From CAYMZZ01 sp047600605 (GTDB taxonomy: Bacteria > Bacteroidota > Bacteroidia > Chitinophagales > Chitinophagaceae), in NCBI GenBank assembly GCA_047600605.1, contig JASGKK010000001.1:248001-312000 (forward strand): a DNA stretch of 64,000 nucleotides, in the 5' to 3' direction. Position numbers and translations under genes: made by a program. The notes beneath the pieces are model-generated. The model was not told the DNA's origin. It made no database searches and saw only the letters and a list, made by a program, of their open reading frames with translations. Below are positions 9,290 through 17,930 of the stretch, in pieces. Within the stretch, counting starts at the first letter, position 1, and each line of letters opens with the position of its first letter.

Positions 9290-10528
9290 ATGGCAAGCAC
9301 CGAAAAAACGAGTTACCCCAAGGAAAAAATACGTGTTCTCTTTCTCGAAAATATCAGCGACCTCGCCGTTAAAGGTTTTCAGCAACAGGGATATGTAAAA
9401 GTAGAAAAAATCACGAAGGCTCTTACCGAAGATGAACTGGTAAAAGAGATCAAAGATGTGCATATTCTCGGTATCCGTTCCAAAACACAGATTACGGCAC
9501 GTGTACTGGAAGCCGCTACCAAACTGCAGGCCATTGGTTGTTTCTGCATCGGCGTAAACCAGGTCGATCTGAAAGCCGCTACCCGCAAGGGAGTGGTGGT
9601 ATTCAATGCACCTTATTCCAATACCCGTTCGGTTGCCGAGCTGGTAATTGGTCTCGCTATCATGCTTATTCGTCGTATACCCGATAAGAATAAGGCCGCT
9701 CATGAAGGTATTTGGATGAAGGATGCCAAAGGAAGTTTTGAGCTGCGTGGCAAGACTCTGGGCATTATTGGTTACGGCAATATTGGCTCGCAGGTAAGCG
9801 TACTGGCCGAAGCACTGGGTATGAAAGTGATCTTCTATGATGTGGAAACCAAATTACCCCTGGGCAATGCATCGGATGGCAAAACGCTCAAAGAAGTATT
9901 GGGTAAAGCCGATGTGATCACACTGCATGTTCCGGAAACTTCGCAGACAAAGAATATCATCAATAAGACTACACTCAAATATGTGAAGAAAGGTGCCATC
10001 CTGATCAACTATGCCCGTGGCGAAGTAGTGGATCTCGATGCATTGCGCAAAGCCATTGTGGAGGAGCAGATAGGTGGTGCGGCCATTGACGTATTTCCCT
10101 GGGAGCCCGAAAAGAATGGCGATCGTTTTCAGTCACCCTTACAGGATCTGCCCAATGTGATCCTTACTCCGCATATTGGAGGCTCTACGGAAGAAGCACA
10201 GCAGAATATAGGCCAGGATGTGAGTGTCAAATTGCTTAACTATCTCGAAAAAGGAATCACCTTTGGTTCGCATACCGTACCGGCACTGGCCCTGCCACCA
10301 CAGGAAGGGTCGCACCGCATCCTGCATATTCACCGCAATGTGCCCGGAGTATTAAGTGCTATCAATACCCAGCTTTCCAAACATAATATCAATATCGTGG
10401 GGCAATATCTCAAAACCAATGACGAGATCGGTTATGTAGTACTGGATGTCGATAAAAAATTATCGGCGCAGGCACAGCAGTTATTGCGGGGAGTAAAAGA
10501 AACAATTAAGGTGCGCTTACTCTATTGA
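9290..10528 (+). CDS. serA: D-3-phosphoglycerate dehydrogenase
   Basis: First enzyme of serine synthesis (3-phosphoglycerate to 3-phosphohydroxypyruvate, NAD+), 412 aa. The N-terminal substrate domain shows GIRSKTQITARVLEAA. The Rossmann nucleotide site is GYGNIGSQVSVLAEALG. The catalytic Arg, Glu and His lie in INYARGEVVD, the following helix and LTPHIGGST. A C-terminal ACT domain (about 335-412, IHRNVPGVLSAINTQLSKHNI) suggests serine feedback. This is the E. coli-like short form with one ACT domain. It stands alone, divergent from the serine hydrolase, with a stem-loop just downstream. Confidence 0.97.
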   Translation: MASTEKTSYPKEKIRVLFLENISDLAVKGFQQQGYVKVEKITKALTEDELVKEIKDVHILGIRSKTQITARVLEAATKLQAIGCFCIGVNQVDLKAATRKGVVVFNAPYSNTRSVAELVIGLAIMLIRRIPDKNKAAHEGIWMKDAKGSFELRGKTLGIIGYGNIGSQVSVLAEALGMKVIFYDVETKLPLGNASDGKTLKEVLGKADVITLHVPETSQTKNIINKTTLKYVKKGAILINYARGEVVDLDALRKAIVEEQIGGAAIDVFPWEPEKNGDRFQSPLQDLPNVILTPHIGGSTEEAQQNIGQDVSVKLLNYLEKGITFGSHTVPALALPPQEGSHRILHIHRNVPGVLSAINTQLSKHNINIVGQYLKTNDEIGYVVLDVDKKLSAQAQQLLRGVKETIKVRLLY

Positions 10529-10560
10529 GTTGTAAAATATTGATTAATAGAATGTAAGTA

Positions 10561-10583
10561 AAAGCCAATCACAAATTGGCTTT
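10561..10583 (+). terminator. Stem-loop after serA
   Basis: Perfect nine-base stem AAAGCCAAT / ATTGGCTTT with a five-base loop, 32 bases after the serA stop. The downstream side is only weakly T-rich, so it may be a terminator or a 3' stabiliser. Confidence 0.5.
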
Positions 10584-10589
10584 GAGAAT

Positions 10590-10712
10590 TCTTTCATCCC
10601 AAAAAATAGATTTATTTTTTTGGAGTAACAGAGCGTTTCGGACGTCTGGGCGACAGCTAGAAATAGTTATTACGTTCCCCTGTTATAACAGAATTTATGT
10701 AATTTATTACTG
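10590..10712 (+). other. Possible small-RNA region between two hairpins
   Basis: Non-coding stretch of about 120 bases bounded by the serA stem-loop and a strong terminator. It contains a CCAAAAAA...TTTTTTTGG inverted pair, a GC-richer core (GCGTTTCGGACGTCTGGGCG) and the palindrome TGTTATAACA. No recognised RNA family was identified. From 10741 to the ndh promoter (about 10910) I see nothing further except a GGGCC / GGCCC pair at about 10831-10865. Confidence 0.25.
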
Positions 10713-10740
10713 GCCGGTGTATTTATACACCGGCTTTTTT
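10713..10740 (+). terminator. Strong Rho-independent terminator
   Basis: Perfect stem GCCGGTGTA / TACACCGGC with a four-base loop followed by six T. It lies 185 bases after serA and after another stem-loop, with no protein gene directly before it, so it may end a small transcript. Confidence 0.8.
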
Positions 10741-10910
10741 ATGCTTTGCATACATTGTAGCAAATTCAAGTTTCGCATCGCCACGATTCATTCTTAGTTT
10801 CATAGCTACATAATTAGGTTTAACTATTTACGGGCCTGACCCTAAACGAAATTTTGCTTTGGCCCGGTTTTTTTGGATGATTTCCGAGAAGCGGAATATA
10901 TTTCTAATAT

Positions 10911-10942
10911 TTTCAAAAAATATTGAAAATTGTGTAAATTTG
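10911..10942 (+). promoter_or_regulatory. Promoter of the type II NADH dehydrogenase
   Basis: TTTC (close to TTTG), a 20-base spacer and TAAATTTG, fitting the Bacteroidota promoter. The predicted leader before the ATG at 10963 is about 17 bases. Confidence 0.55.
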
Positions 10943-10962
10943 TGTCATCAAATTAATCACCC

Positions 10963-12282
10963 ATGAAAGTTGTAATAGTAGGGGCCGGTTTTGGAGGACT
11001 GAAACTGGCCCGGCGGCTCAATAACAAGGCAGGATTTGAAGTGGTGTTGGTAGATAAATTCAATTATCATCAGTTTCAACCGTTGTTTTACCAGGTGGCT
11101 ACAGCGGGACTGGATGCCAGCAATATTTCTTTCCCTTTACGCAAAGTATTTCAACGCAGCAATAATGTACGCATCCGGCTGGCAGAACTGAAGGAAGTAG
11201 TGCCGGCAGAGAAAAAGATCATCACCGATGCGGAAGAGATCGATTATGATGTACTGGTGCTGGCTACAGGAGCAGGTACCAATTTCTTTGGCAATAAAGA
11301 CCTGGAAACACATGCTTTCCCGATGAAATCGACGGTAGAGGCGTTGCAGTTACGGTATCGTATTTTGCAAAACCTGGAAGAATCGCTTACAATCACCGAT
11401 GAGGAAGAACTGCAACGGCGAATGAACATTGTGGTAGTAGGAGGCGGCCCTACGGGTGTGGAAGTGGCCGGTGCTTTATCGGAGATGAAAAAGTATGTAT
11501 TGCCCAAGGAATATCCGGAACTTGATTTTTCCCGCATGCATATATATCTGCTGGAAGGCTCGGGCAAGACCCTGGCCACCATGAGTGCGAAGTCATCTGA
11601 AAAGTCGCAGCGTTACCTGGAAAGACTGGGAGTAACGGTGATGACAGGTGCGCTGGTAAAAGAATATGATGGTAAGGATATCCGGTTGCAGGACGGGCGC
11701 AGTATTGCAGCACATACTGTAATATGGGCTGCCGGAATCCGCGGCAATCTGCCTGCAGGTATTGATCCGGCCCTTGTTGCGCGCGGCAACCGTATCCGCA
11801 TCAACAGGTATTGCCAGGTACAAGGATGGGACGATGTATATGCAATCGGTGATCTTGCTTACATGGAAACACCCGAGTATCCCAATGGTCATCCGCAGGT
11901 AGCACCCGTGGCCATGCAGCAGGCAACGCTGGTAGGTGATAACCTGGTCAGGCTGGAACGAAAATCGCCGGAGCGTACCCTCGAGCAATTCGTCTATAAT
12001 GATAAAGGCAGCATGGCTACCGTGGGACGCAACCTGGCTGTAGTGGATATTCCCAAACCCAAATTACATTTCGGCGGTTTCTTTGCCTGGATGATCTGGA
12101 TGGGTTTGCACCTGATGATGATACTGGGTGTTAAGAACCGGTTCTTTGTATTCATGAACTGGCTGTATAATTATTTTACCTACGATCAGAACCTGCGGTT
12201 GATATTCCGTGAGTTTGACCGGGATAATAGTCATAAACAGATCGTCGGGCAAAAGGTAGATACGCCTGCTGTTGGTGTATAG
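10963..12282 (+). CDS. ndh: Type II NADH:quinone oxidoreductase
   Basis: Single-subunit, non-pumping NADH dehydrogenase of 439 aa at the inner face of the cytoplasmic membrane, passing electrons to menaquinone. FAD is bound by GAGFGGLKLARRL at residues 7-19, NADH by VVGGGPTGVEVAGALSEM around 163-180, and the second FAD contact is VYAIGDLAYMETP. The C-terminal 60 residues (FFAWMIWMGLHLMMILGVKNR) form the hydrophobic membrane-anchoring part seen in the long NDH-2 form. It has its own promoter and converges on the second lipoprotein cytochrome gene, only 19 bases away. Confidence 0.95.
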   Translation: MKVVIVGAGFGGLKLARRLNNKAGFEVVLVDKFNYHQFQPLFYQVATAGLDASNISFPLRKVFQRSNNVRIRLAELKEVVPAEKKIITDAEEIDYDVLVLATGAGTNFFGNKDLETHAFPMKSTVEALQLRYRILQNLEESLTITDEEELQRRMNIVVVGGGPTGVEVAGALSEMKKYVLPKEYPELDFSRMHIYLLEGSGKTLATMSAKSSEKSQRYLERLGVTVMTGALVKEYDGKDIRLQDGRSIAAHTVIWAAGIRGNLPAGIDPALVARGNRIRINRYCQVQGWDDVYAIGDLAYMETPEYPNGHPQVAPVAMQQATLVGDNLVRLERKSPERTLEQFVYNDKGSMATVGRNLAVVDIPKPKLHFGGFFAWMIWMGLHLMMILGVKNRFFVFMNWLYNYFTYDQNLRLIFREFDRDNSHKQIVGQKVDTPAVGV

Positions 12283-12301
12283 CAAACAACAGACGATACT
12301 T

Positions 12302-13615
12302 TTATTGAAGGTTGCTGATTGTTGGAGGTATTACTTTGATGTTGTCAATTTTTTTCTGTCTTACAGCTTCTTCCAGTTGCTGATGGCTACCAGGTTGTAA
12401 TGTAATTGCATTGCGATACCTTCCTGTTGTTCTGAATTCGCTAAGGCTGTAAAGAAGCGAATTATTTTCATCGCTGGATAAAACCAATAAGATCGCCCGT
12501 TGATCGAGCGGGAGTTGCAGGTCTTTTTCGAAAGTAATTCTGCTGCCGTCTCCATAGGCACTAAGGAGTACTTTGCTGTCGGGCAGTAGTATGAACCCAA
12601 CCGCATCTTCAATGTTTTTATTGGAAATATCAATTTCAATATCCTGTAAGGCAAGAAAGGGTACATTTCCTTTTAAGAATAGATCAATATTATACCATCC
12701 CTTACTGGTTATTTCAAAATCATAGGTGGCATATTCTATTGTTGGTGAAAATGTTATTTCCCTGGTCGGCAGAGCTGTGTTGCTATCAGCAGGTGGTATA
12801 GTTGTGCTGGTATCCATACGCCAGTTGGACTGAGACCAATTATCATTGGCAATTCCCTCTTCTATTCCTGCTGCATTCAGATACTTGAGCAAACAGGCCA
12901 GCGTTTTATCAGACAGGTCTGGAAAGGATGTCATGACGGACCCAAATTTGGCTTTTAGATTAATTGCATAAGGGTTGGTGTTCGTTACTCTGGCGGCATT
13001 TCGTACGAAATAAGCAAAGCTGTCCGGATTACTCCAGGGGCCACGTGCGCCGACCTGTGCAAGCTTTGGGCCTGTACCATCCTTTAAAAGATTGTGGCAG
13101 GTCATACATTTGCTGCGAAACAGTATGCGTGCTTCCGAAAGACAGTTACTGTCAATAACAGCATAGGAAAGTGGTTGCGGATTTTGCCAGTTGATGACTC
13201 CGCCATAGCTGCTCTCGCCTTTAAATATCTGCATATTGGCGACAGTCTGCAGGCGCGGTATTTTGATTTCAATGGGCTTAAGAATAGTTGCATCCACCGC
13301 TTCAAAGTAGATCATCCCGTCGCTTGACAACAGATTAGTTCCAGATCTTGTCACGAGCCCGGCCAGTAAGATCTCGCTGGCAGTTAATGCTTCGCGCACC
13401 CTTACCACCACAGGCCCATTGCCCGAAATGCAGCCGGCCTTAATATGGATTTGAACGGCATGAATTGTTTTCAATACTGTATCTGCCTGCGGGTTTATTA
13501 TAAATTCCTGGACAGGCAGGTTATCGGGTGAAACAATGGAGGAGAATCGGGTGTCCTGGTTTTTACAGGCACTAAGGCAGGTCAGAACTGCCAGGCATAC
13601 AAATAAAGAACGCAT
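12302..13615 (-). CDS. Lipoprotein with a single-haem cytochrome c domain (paralogue)
   Basis: Relative of the lipoprotein at 4677-6347, 437 aa from the ATG at 13615 (a TTG two codons earlier is less likely). The signal MRSLFVCLAVLTCLSAC ends in a lipobox Cys. An N-terminal beta domain (IHAVQIHIKAGCISGNGPVVVRVREALTASEILLAGL) aligns by eye with the same region of the paralogue. The haem site is CMTCHNLLKDGTGPKL. The C-terminal part carries TSKGWYNIDLFL. It lacks the Gln/Lys-rich middle of the longer copy. Convergent with ndh, which is suggestive of respiratory surroundings but proves no link. No named family was recognised for the whole protein. Confidence 0.85.
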   Translation of the reverse strand: MRSLFVCLAVLTCLSACKNQDTRFSSIVSPDNLPVQEFIINPQADTVLKTIHAVQIHIKAGCISGNGPVVVRVREALTASEILLAGLVTRSGTNLLSSDGMIYFEAVDATILKPIEIKIPRLQTVANMQIFKGESSYGGVINWQNPQPLSYAVIDSNCLSEARILFRSKCMTCHNLLKDGTGPKLAQVGARGPWSNPDSFAYFVRNAARVTNTNPYAINLKAKFGSVMTSFPDLSDKTLACLLKYLNAAGIEEGIANDNWSQSNWRMDTSTTIPPADSNTALPTREITFSPTIEYATYDFEITSKGWYNIDLFLKGNVPFLALQDIEIDISNKNIEDAVGFILLPDSKVLLSAYGDGSRITFEKDLQLPLDQRAILLVLSSDENNSLLYSLSEFRTTGRYRNAITLQPGSHQQLEEAVRQKKIDNIKVIPPTISNLQ

Positions 13616-13716
13616 AAGCAATCTGTTTTAATGGTTTGCCTGCTATAAAACCGGCTATGAGAACTTAAGTTCTTTATCAGAAAAAATAATTATTTCAAAA
13701 AAAAATGAAAACAGGA

Positions 13717-14229
13717 TCAGGATAGGCGAGCCAGTATCTTACGCCCGCGTGAGCGAAAAGCCGCCGTTTCCAGGTCCCAGCGATCTTCGATGACTCGGCA
13801 CAACTCGCCGGCGATATCGGGATACTGCTTGCACATGCGTTCGAGTATGGTCAGCGAAAAAGCTTTTACGGCTGCTTTTTCCTTTGGGTCGCAGATGTAG
13901 TCAAAGCAGCAGTTCATGAGTTTGCCCTGCAGACGTGCAGGCACATCCACATCCTGCAGCAACCGTACCGCATTGCGCCTGACAGCAGGAGGCAGATCAT
14001 TTTTTTCCATTTGACGGATGAGCGCTGTAAGGTGTGGTTTGATAAGCTGCGGATGTTTTTGCACAGCATAACTCAGTGGCCAGGCAGACCGTTGAATGAC
14101 CCGATCGGTACCGGTCATAAACAATCTGAATAATTCATTAAACCTTTCCTGCGAATTATCTACCCATTGTACAATTATCAAACAATTGGCACGTGTATGT
14201 TCTTTCAATAACTGATTTTCCAGATGCAT
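13717..14229 (-). CDS. HEAT/ARM-like helical repeat protein
   Basis: Small, all-helical cytoplasmic protein of 170 aa without signal or membrane segments. Repeating helix pairs with Pro/Arg at turns (RSAWPLSYAVQKHPQLIKPH, AVRRNAVRLLQDVDVP, AFSLTILERMCKQYPDIAGE) look like HEAT repeats, a fold used for protein binding. It follows the MFS gene by six bases and is probably translated from the same mRNA. The role is unknown. Confidence 0.75.
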   Translation of the reverse strand: MHLENQLLKEHTRANCLIIVQWVDNSQERFNELFRLFMTGTDRVIQRSAWPLSYAVQKHPQLIKPHLTALIRQMEKNDLPPAVRRNAVRLLQDVDVPARLQGKLMNCCFDYICDPKEKAAVKAFSLTILERMCKQYPDIAGELCRVIEDRWDLETAAFRSRGRKILARLS

Positions 14230-14235
14230 GTGTGG

Positions 14236-15468
14236 CTATTTATTACTCTTGTGCAGATCGGGCATCCTGAATTGAATGATCAACGAAGATACAATAGTGA
14301 TCACACCAATCAGTACAATGGCATAACTGATACCAAATGCATCGGCTACCATACCCGAAATAATGGCACCAATGGCATAACCCAGGTCACGCCAGAGCCG
14401 GAAACTGCCGATACTTTCTGCGCGTTGCGCCGGCGTGGTGACACGCGCGATAACTGTGAGAAAAGTCGGGTATACCAGCGCTGTACCAATTCCCAGAATT
14501 GCTGCCAGTACGATCAATAGAGGAATACTATACACAAAAGGCAACAGGAGAATAGCCACTCCCTGCAATAGCATTCCCCAGAACAACATGGATTTTTGAG
14601 AATATTTATCGGCCATTTTTCCAGTAAACAGCTGACCAATACCCCATACCATTGGATATACAGCCGTAATGATACCGACCTGCCCGCTGTGATAATGCAG
14701 GGAAAATAAAAGAAGCGGTAGTAAGCCCCAGATCATCCCATCGTTGAGATTATTGACCAGACCAGCCTGCGTAACAGAACTGAGCGTTTTGTTGCGGAAA
14801 CTGGTGTCGAGAAAAACATGTTTCAGTGGTTGTATATTACTGGTTTGAATTTCTTTTGCCACATGGGCGGCCGTATCCCTGATCCATAGCAGGGTTAACA
14901 GCAATCCGGTTATTGATAAGAAAACCCCAATATAAAAAGGGTAGGGGCTGATGCCAAACCGGTGTGCCACATAACCGGATAAAAATGCAATTGTGCCAAC
15001 GGCTGCATATCCTGCAAATTCATTGAGCCCCATGGCAAATCCGCGATCCTTTTCACCCACAAGATCTATTTTCATAATTACCGTACTGCTCCAGCTTAAT
15101 CCCTGGCTGAGCCCCAGCAGTATGTTGGCCAGTACAACCTGGTTCCAATCTTGAGCATAAATGAGCAGGAAGGGAATAGGTATCGCCAGTATCCAGCCTG
15201 CGAGTAACAGATTGCGCCGGCCAAACCGGTTAGCCAGTTTACCCATGAAAAAATTAGCAACCGCTTTGGTAATGCCAAAGGCGATGATAAAGGAGAGTAT
15301 GGCTGTTTTGGAAGCAATACCGAATTTTTCGGCTGCCAGTTCAGGAAGTATGGTGCGTTCCAGTCCCACCATACCACCTACAAATGCGTTTACAATGACC
15401 AGTAGCGTGAACTGTCGCCAGTTTTCTTTCAGCCCTAACCTGATATGTGCTGCTGCTGAAGTTGCCAT
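14236..15468 (-). CDS. MFS transporter, 12 helices
   Basis: Major facilitator superfamily permease, 410 aa. The motif A region appears as FFMGKLANRFGRRNLLLAG between helices 2 and 3 and is echoed in the second half as LFTGKMADKYSQKSMLFWG. It resembles drug-export members of the superfamily, but the substrate cannot be read from the sequence. TACTTTTG at 15480-15487 (minus strand) is a likely -7 element 11 bases before the ATG. First gene of a two-gene unit with the HEAT-like protein. Confidence 0.9.
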   Translation of the reverse strand: MATSAAAHIRLGLKENWRQFTLLVIVNAFVGGMVGLERTILPELAAEKFGIASKTAILSFIIAFGITKAVANFFMGKLANRFGRRNLLLAGWILAIPIPFLLIYAQDWNQVVLANILLGLSQGLSWSSTVIMKIDLVGEKDRGFAMGLNEFAGYAAVGTIAFLSGYVAHRFGISPYPFYIGVFLSITGLLLTLLWIRDTAAHVAKEIQTSNIQPLKHVFLDTSFRNKTLSSVTQAGLVNNLNDGMIWGLLPLLLFSLHYHSGQVGIITAVYPMVWGIGQLFTGKMADKYSQKSMLFWGMLLQGVAILLLPFVYSIPLLIVLAAILGIGTALVYPTFLTVIARVTTPAQRAESIGSFRLWRDLGYAIGAIISGMVADAFGISYAIVLIGVITIVSSLIIQFRMPDLHKSNK

Positions 15469-15540
15469 AGATAAACAGGCAAAAGTAAAATATTTCTACG
15501 CCAGGGTTGGTGAGAAAAGTTACAATGCCGTGATGCAGAT

Positions 15541-16434
15541 TTAATCAAACATTGATTTTTGGTTAGACTGGCGGGCGGGTATGGTCAGGGTTTGTTTGAA
15601 TGCTTTATTGATACCCTCAATAAAATGAGTGGCCAGTAATGGTGATTCCAGTTCAATATTCTGATGAACGAAGAAATAAAGTTTCTGCAATCCGTCTTTT
15701 CGCCATTTCTTTATCCGGGTCAGCCAGTCATCGAGACGCGCTTTATCGCTGGGATGGTTGGCGCCCACATACCGTACAAAAGCCACGGGACTGGTGAGCC
15801 GCATATGCAGCATATCGCGGCGGCCGGCGGTATCAACAATAATATTGGCCATACCGAGTTTTTCCAGCAGATCACCGAAAGCTTTATTCACTTTTTTATC
15901 TGAAAACCATTCTTCATTTCTTACTTCCACAGCCAGCGGTATTTCGGGAGGGAAATTTTCCAGTACATGTTTGAGCCGGTCAAAATCGCGGGGTTTGAAA
16001 TTATCGTGCAATTGCAGAAAGGCCATACCGAGCTTATGTTCAAAGTTGCTGACGGCATTGCAGAATTCGCCAATTGGTTCCTCTACATCAATTAATCTCT
16101 TAAAATGACTGATCGTATTGGTGAGTTTGGGAAAAAAATGAAAATTATCGGGCGTCTTATTTTTCCAGGTTTCTACCTGCTGCCAGGTGGGCATGCCATA
16201 AAATGTCGCATTCAGCTCAATACTGTTGAATTGAGTGGAATAGTAAGTCAACTCGTCTTTTGTGCCTTTTGGATAAAAGCCTTTCAGATCTGTCTTATTC
16301 CATTTGGCGCAGCCTACACATACTTCAAACTCTTCTTTGCTTTTACCTGTCTTAAGTACACGTGCCGTATCTGGTGAGTCTTTGGGCAGTGAAAAATCAA
16401 CCTTCCCGGGGTCAGCTACTTTTCCGAATTGCAT
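15541..16434 (-). CDS. DUF72 (YecE-like) family protein
   Basis: Cytoplasmic TIM-barrel-like protein of 297 aa from the widespread DUF72/YecE family, whose biochemical role is not settled. Recognisable features: VCVGCAKWNKTDLKGFYPKG near the start, SIELNATFYGMP, NFHFFPKLTNTISHFKRL, the long AVEVRNEEWF and a late LYFFVHQNIELESPLLA. The length is ordinary for the family. It is followed downstream by the MFS gene after 72 bases and preceded by a long non-coding repeat region. Confidence 0.88.
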   Translation of the reverse strand: MQFGKVADPGKVDFSLPKDSPDTARVLKTGKSKEEFEVCVGCAKWNKTDLKGFYPKGTKDELTYYSTQFNSIELNATFYGMPTWQQVETWKNKTPDNFHFFPKLTNTISHFKRLIDVEEPIGEFCNAVSNFEHKLGMAFLQLHDNFKPRDFDRLKHVLENFPPEIPLAVEVRNEEWFSDKKVNKAFGDLLEKLGMANIIVDTAGRRDMLHMRLTSPVAFVRYVGANHPSDKARLDDWLTRIKKWRKDGLQKLYFFVHQNIELESPLLATHFIEGINKAFKQTLTIPARQSNQKSMFD

Positions 16435-16435
16435 A

Positions 16436-17055
16436 GAACGCTATTTGTATAACAAATTAGCATAAAAGGGGCATTTGAACGGAAAAAACTGTATGCTGAT
16501 ACGATTTGAAGATTTGAGAATTTGAGGATGAGACGAGGAAATGTGCTAATGTGATTAATGTGCTGATGTGCTAATGAGATTTGCTGATTTGAAAATCGCT
16601 GCTGTCAGGGGAAAATAAAAGAAAATAGCGTTTCTTTCGGAAAGCTATTACATGACCTTTACTGTTGAAACGAAGCATACGGAGCCGTCCCGTGAGTTCG
16701 GGACGGACGCGAAGCGCGCGTCTGTCCGAGGGTTCGGACCGAGCAGTTAAACAGGAAATGATCGAATAGTTTACTATCCGCACAATACTGTTCCCGCATT
16801 TCGTACCTGCTTTTAATTTCGTCTTTTTGCCGCTACGGCCGGCGAACCACAAGAAAAAATAAGAGAATAAAGCAGAGGAATGCCGGTCCAATAGTTTTCC
16901 TTTCAGACGCCTTTGACAATTGTAGGCGCGCGATGCATCGCGCGCCTACAAAACATCTGTCCACATCTGATTCTCAAATCCTCTTTTGCCACATTTGTTT
17001 TCTCCGAACAAGAATAATCTTCAAATCCTCAAATTCCATTAGCACATTTGTTCTC
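16436..17055. repeat. 620-bp composite repeat region without a gene
   Basis: AT-rich arms at about 16502-16590 (words GATTTGAAG, ATGTGCTAATG) recur inverted at 17015-17055. Between them are three adjacent GC-rich hairpins (16685-16706 with stem CCGTCCCG / CGGGACGG, then stems GACGCG / CGCGTC and TCCGA / TCGGA), a stretch at 16812-16875 that recurs in part near 23.9-24.0 kb, and a 32-bp palindrome at 16920-16951. A 106-codon minus-strand reading frame crosses this DNA but has no protein-like features. It may be a decayed non-autonomous mobile element. Confidence 0.6.
16920..16951. repeat. 32-bp perfect palindrome
   Basis: Half-site TTGTAGGCGCGCGATG followed directly by its exact reverse complement. 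It looks like a REP-type element; no REP-associated (RAYT) transposase is present in the window. Confidence 0.8.
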
Positions 17056-17904
17056 TCATTTTGACAACGCATCGTACTCCTCATCGGTAAGACAGATACT
17101 CGCGGCTGCCATATTTTCTTTTAAATGCGCAATGGATTTGGTGCCGGGTATAAGCAGAATATTAGCAGAGCGGCGCAACAACCAGGCCAGTGCGATTTGC
17201 GCTGTTGTAGCATTATGCGCTTTGGCAATAGCATTGATCTTATCGCTTAGCTTGTCAGGACCAGATGCAAGCGGATACCAGGGAATAAAGGCAATATTGT
17301 GTTGTGTCGTATAGTCGAGTAAATCTTCCCATTTGCGCTGTGCCAGGTTGTACAGGTTTTGTACAGATACGATAGGGACTATTTGCTGTGCGCGTTCAAT
17401 TTCTTCAACACTCACTTCTGATAATCCTACATGTCTGATCTTGCCGGCCTTTACTGCGGCGGCGACAGGAGCCAGCGTTTCTTCGATAGAAAAACGGGGA
17501 TCAATCCGGTGTAGTTGCCAGAGTTGAATCTGTTCTTTCCCGAGCCGTTGGAGACTGCCTTCAATGGTTTGTGCGATATAGGCCGGATCGCCATTTACCG
17601 GCCATTGATTGGGGCCTGTGCGGGTAAGGCCGCCTTTGGTAGCAATTACCAGTTGATCATACTGATCTTTGAGGGCATCGTGGATCAGCACTTCATTGGT
17701 ATGCGGACCATAAGAGTCAGCCGTGTCAATGAAATTGACACCGAGTTTTATCGTTTCTTTTAAGACTTCAAGGGCATTGCCGCGATCTTCGGCATCTCCC
17801 CATACACCAGTGCCGGTGAGTTGCATAGCGCCGTAACCCAGCCGGTTGATTTTGTATTCACCCGCCAGTGTATAGGTTAGAGAGACTGTATTTGTTGTAC
17901 TCAT
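17056..17904 (-). CDS. Aldo/keto reductase
   Basis: NADPH-dependent oxidoreductase of 282 aa with the (alpha/beta)8 aldo/keto reductase fold. The catalytic tetrad is visible: Asp and Tyr in NFIDTADSYGPH, Lys in VIATKGGLTR and His in LWQLHRIDP. Nucleotide-binding features include GLSEVSVEEI, QNLYNLAQRK and the late LLIPGTKSIAHLKEN. It follows the RND adaptor gene by 26 bases in the same direction and may be cotranscribed with the pump. The substrate is unknown. Confidence 0.93.
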   Translation of the reverse strand: MSTTNTVSLTYTLAGEYKINRLGYGAMQLTGTGVWGDAEDRGNALEVLKETIKLGVNFIDTADSYGPHTNEVLIHDALKDQYDQLVIATKGGLTRTGPNQWPVNGDPAYIAQTIEGSLQRLGKEQIQLWQLHRIDPRFSIEETLAPVAAAVKAGKIRHVGLSEVSVEEIERAQQIVPIVSVQNLYNLAQRKWEDLLDYTTQHNIAFIPWYPLASGPDKLSDKINAIAKAHNATTAQIALAWLLRRSANILLIPGTKSIAHLKENMAAASICLTDEEYDALSK

Positions 17905-17930
17905 GACTTCAGTTTTTTACTTGAAAAAAA

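Noticed and set aside
9257..9703. 148-codon minus-strand frame over the serA start
   Set aside because: Opposite strand of a clear dehydrogenase; translation has no recognisable domain.
10590..10740. tRNA or known riboswitch after serA
   Set aside because: No cloverleaf, no T-loop GTTCRANYC box and no recognisable aptamer core.
16571..16891. 106-codon minus-strand frame in the repeat-rich gap
   Set aside because: It crosses the GC-rich hairpins and repeat words; composition follows the repeats, not a protein.
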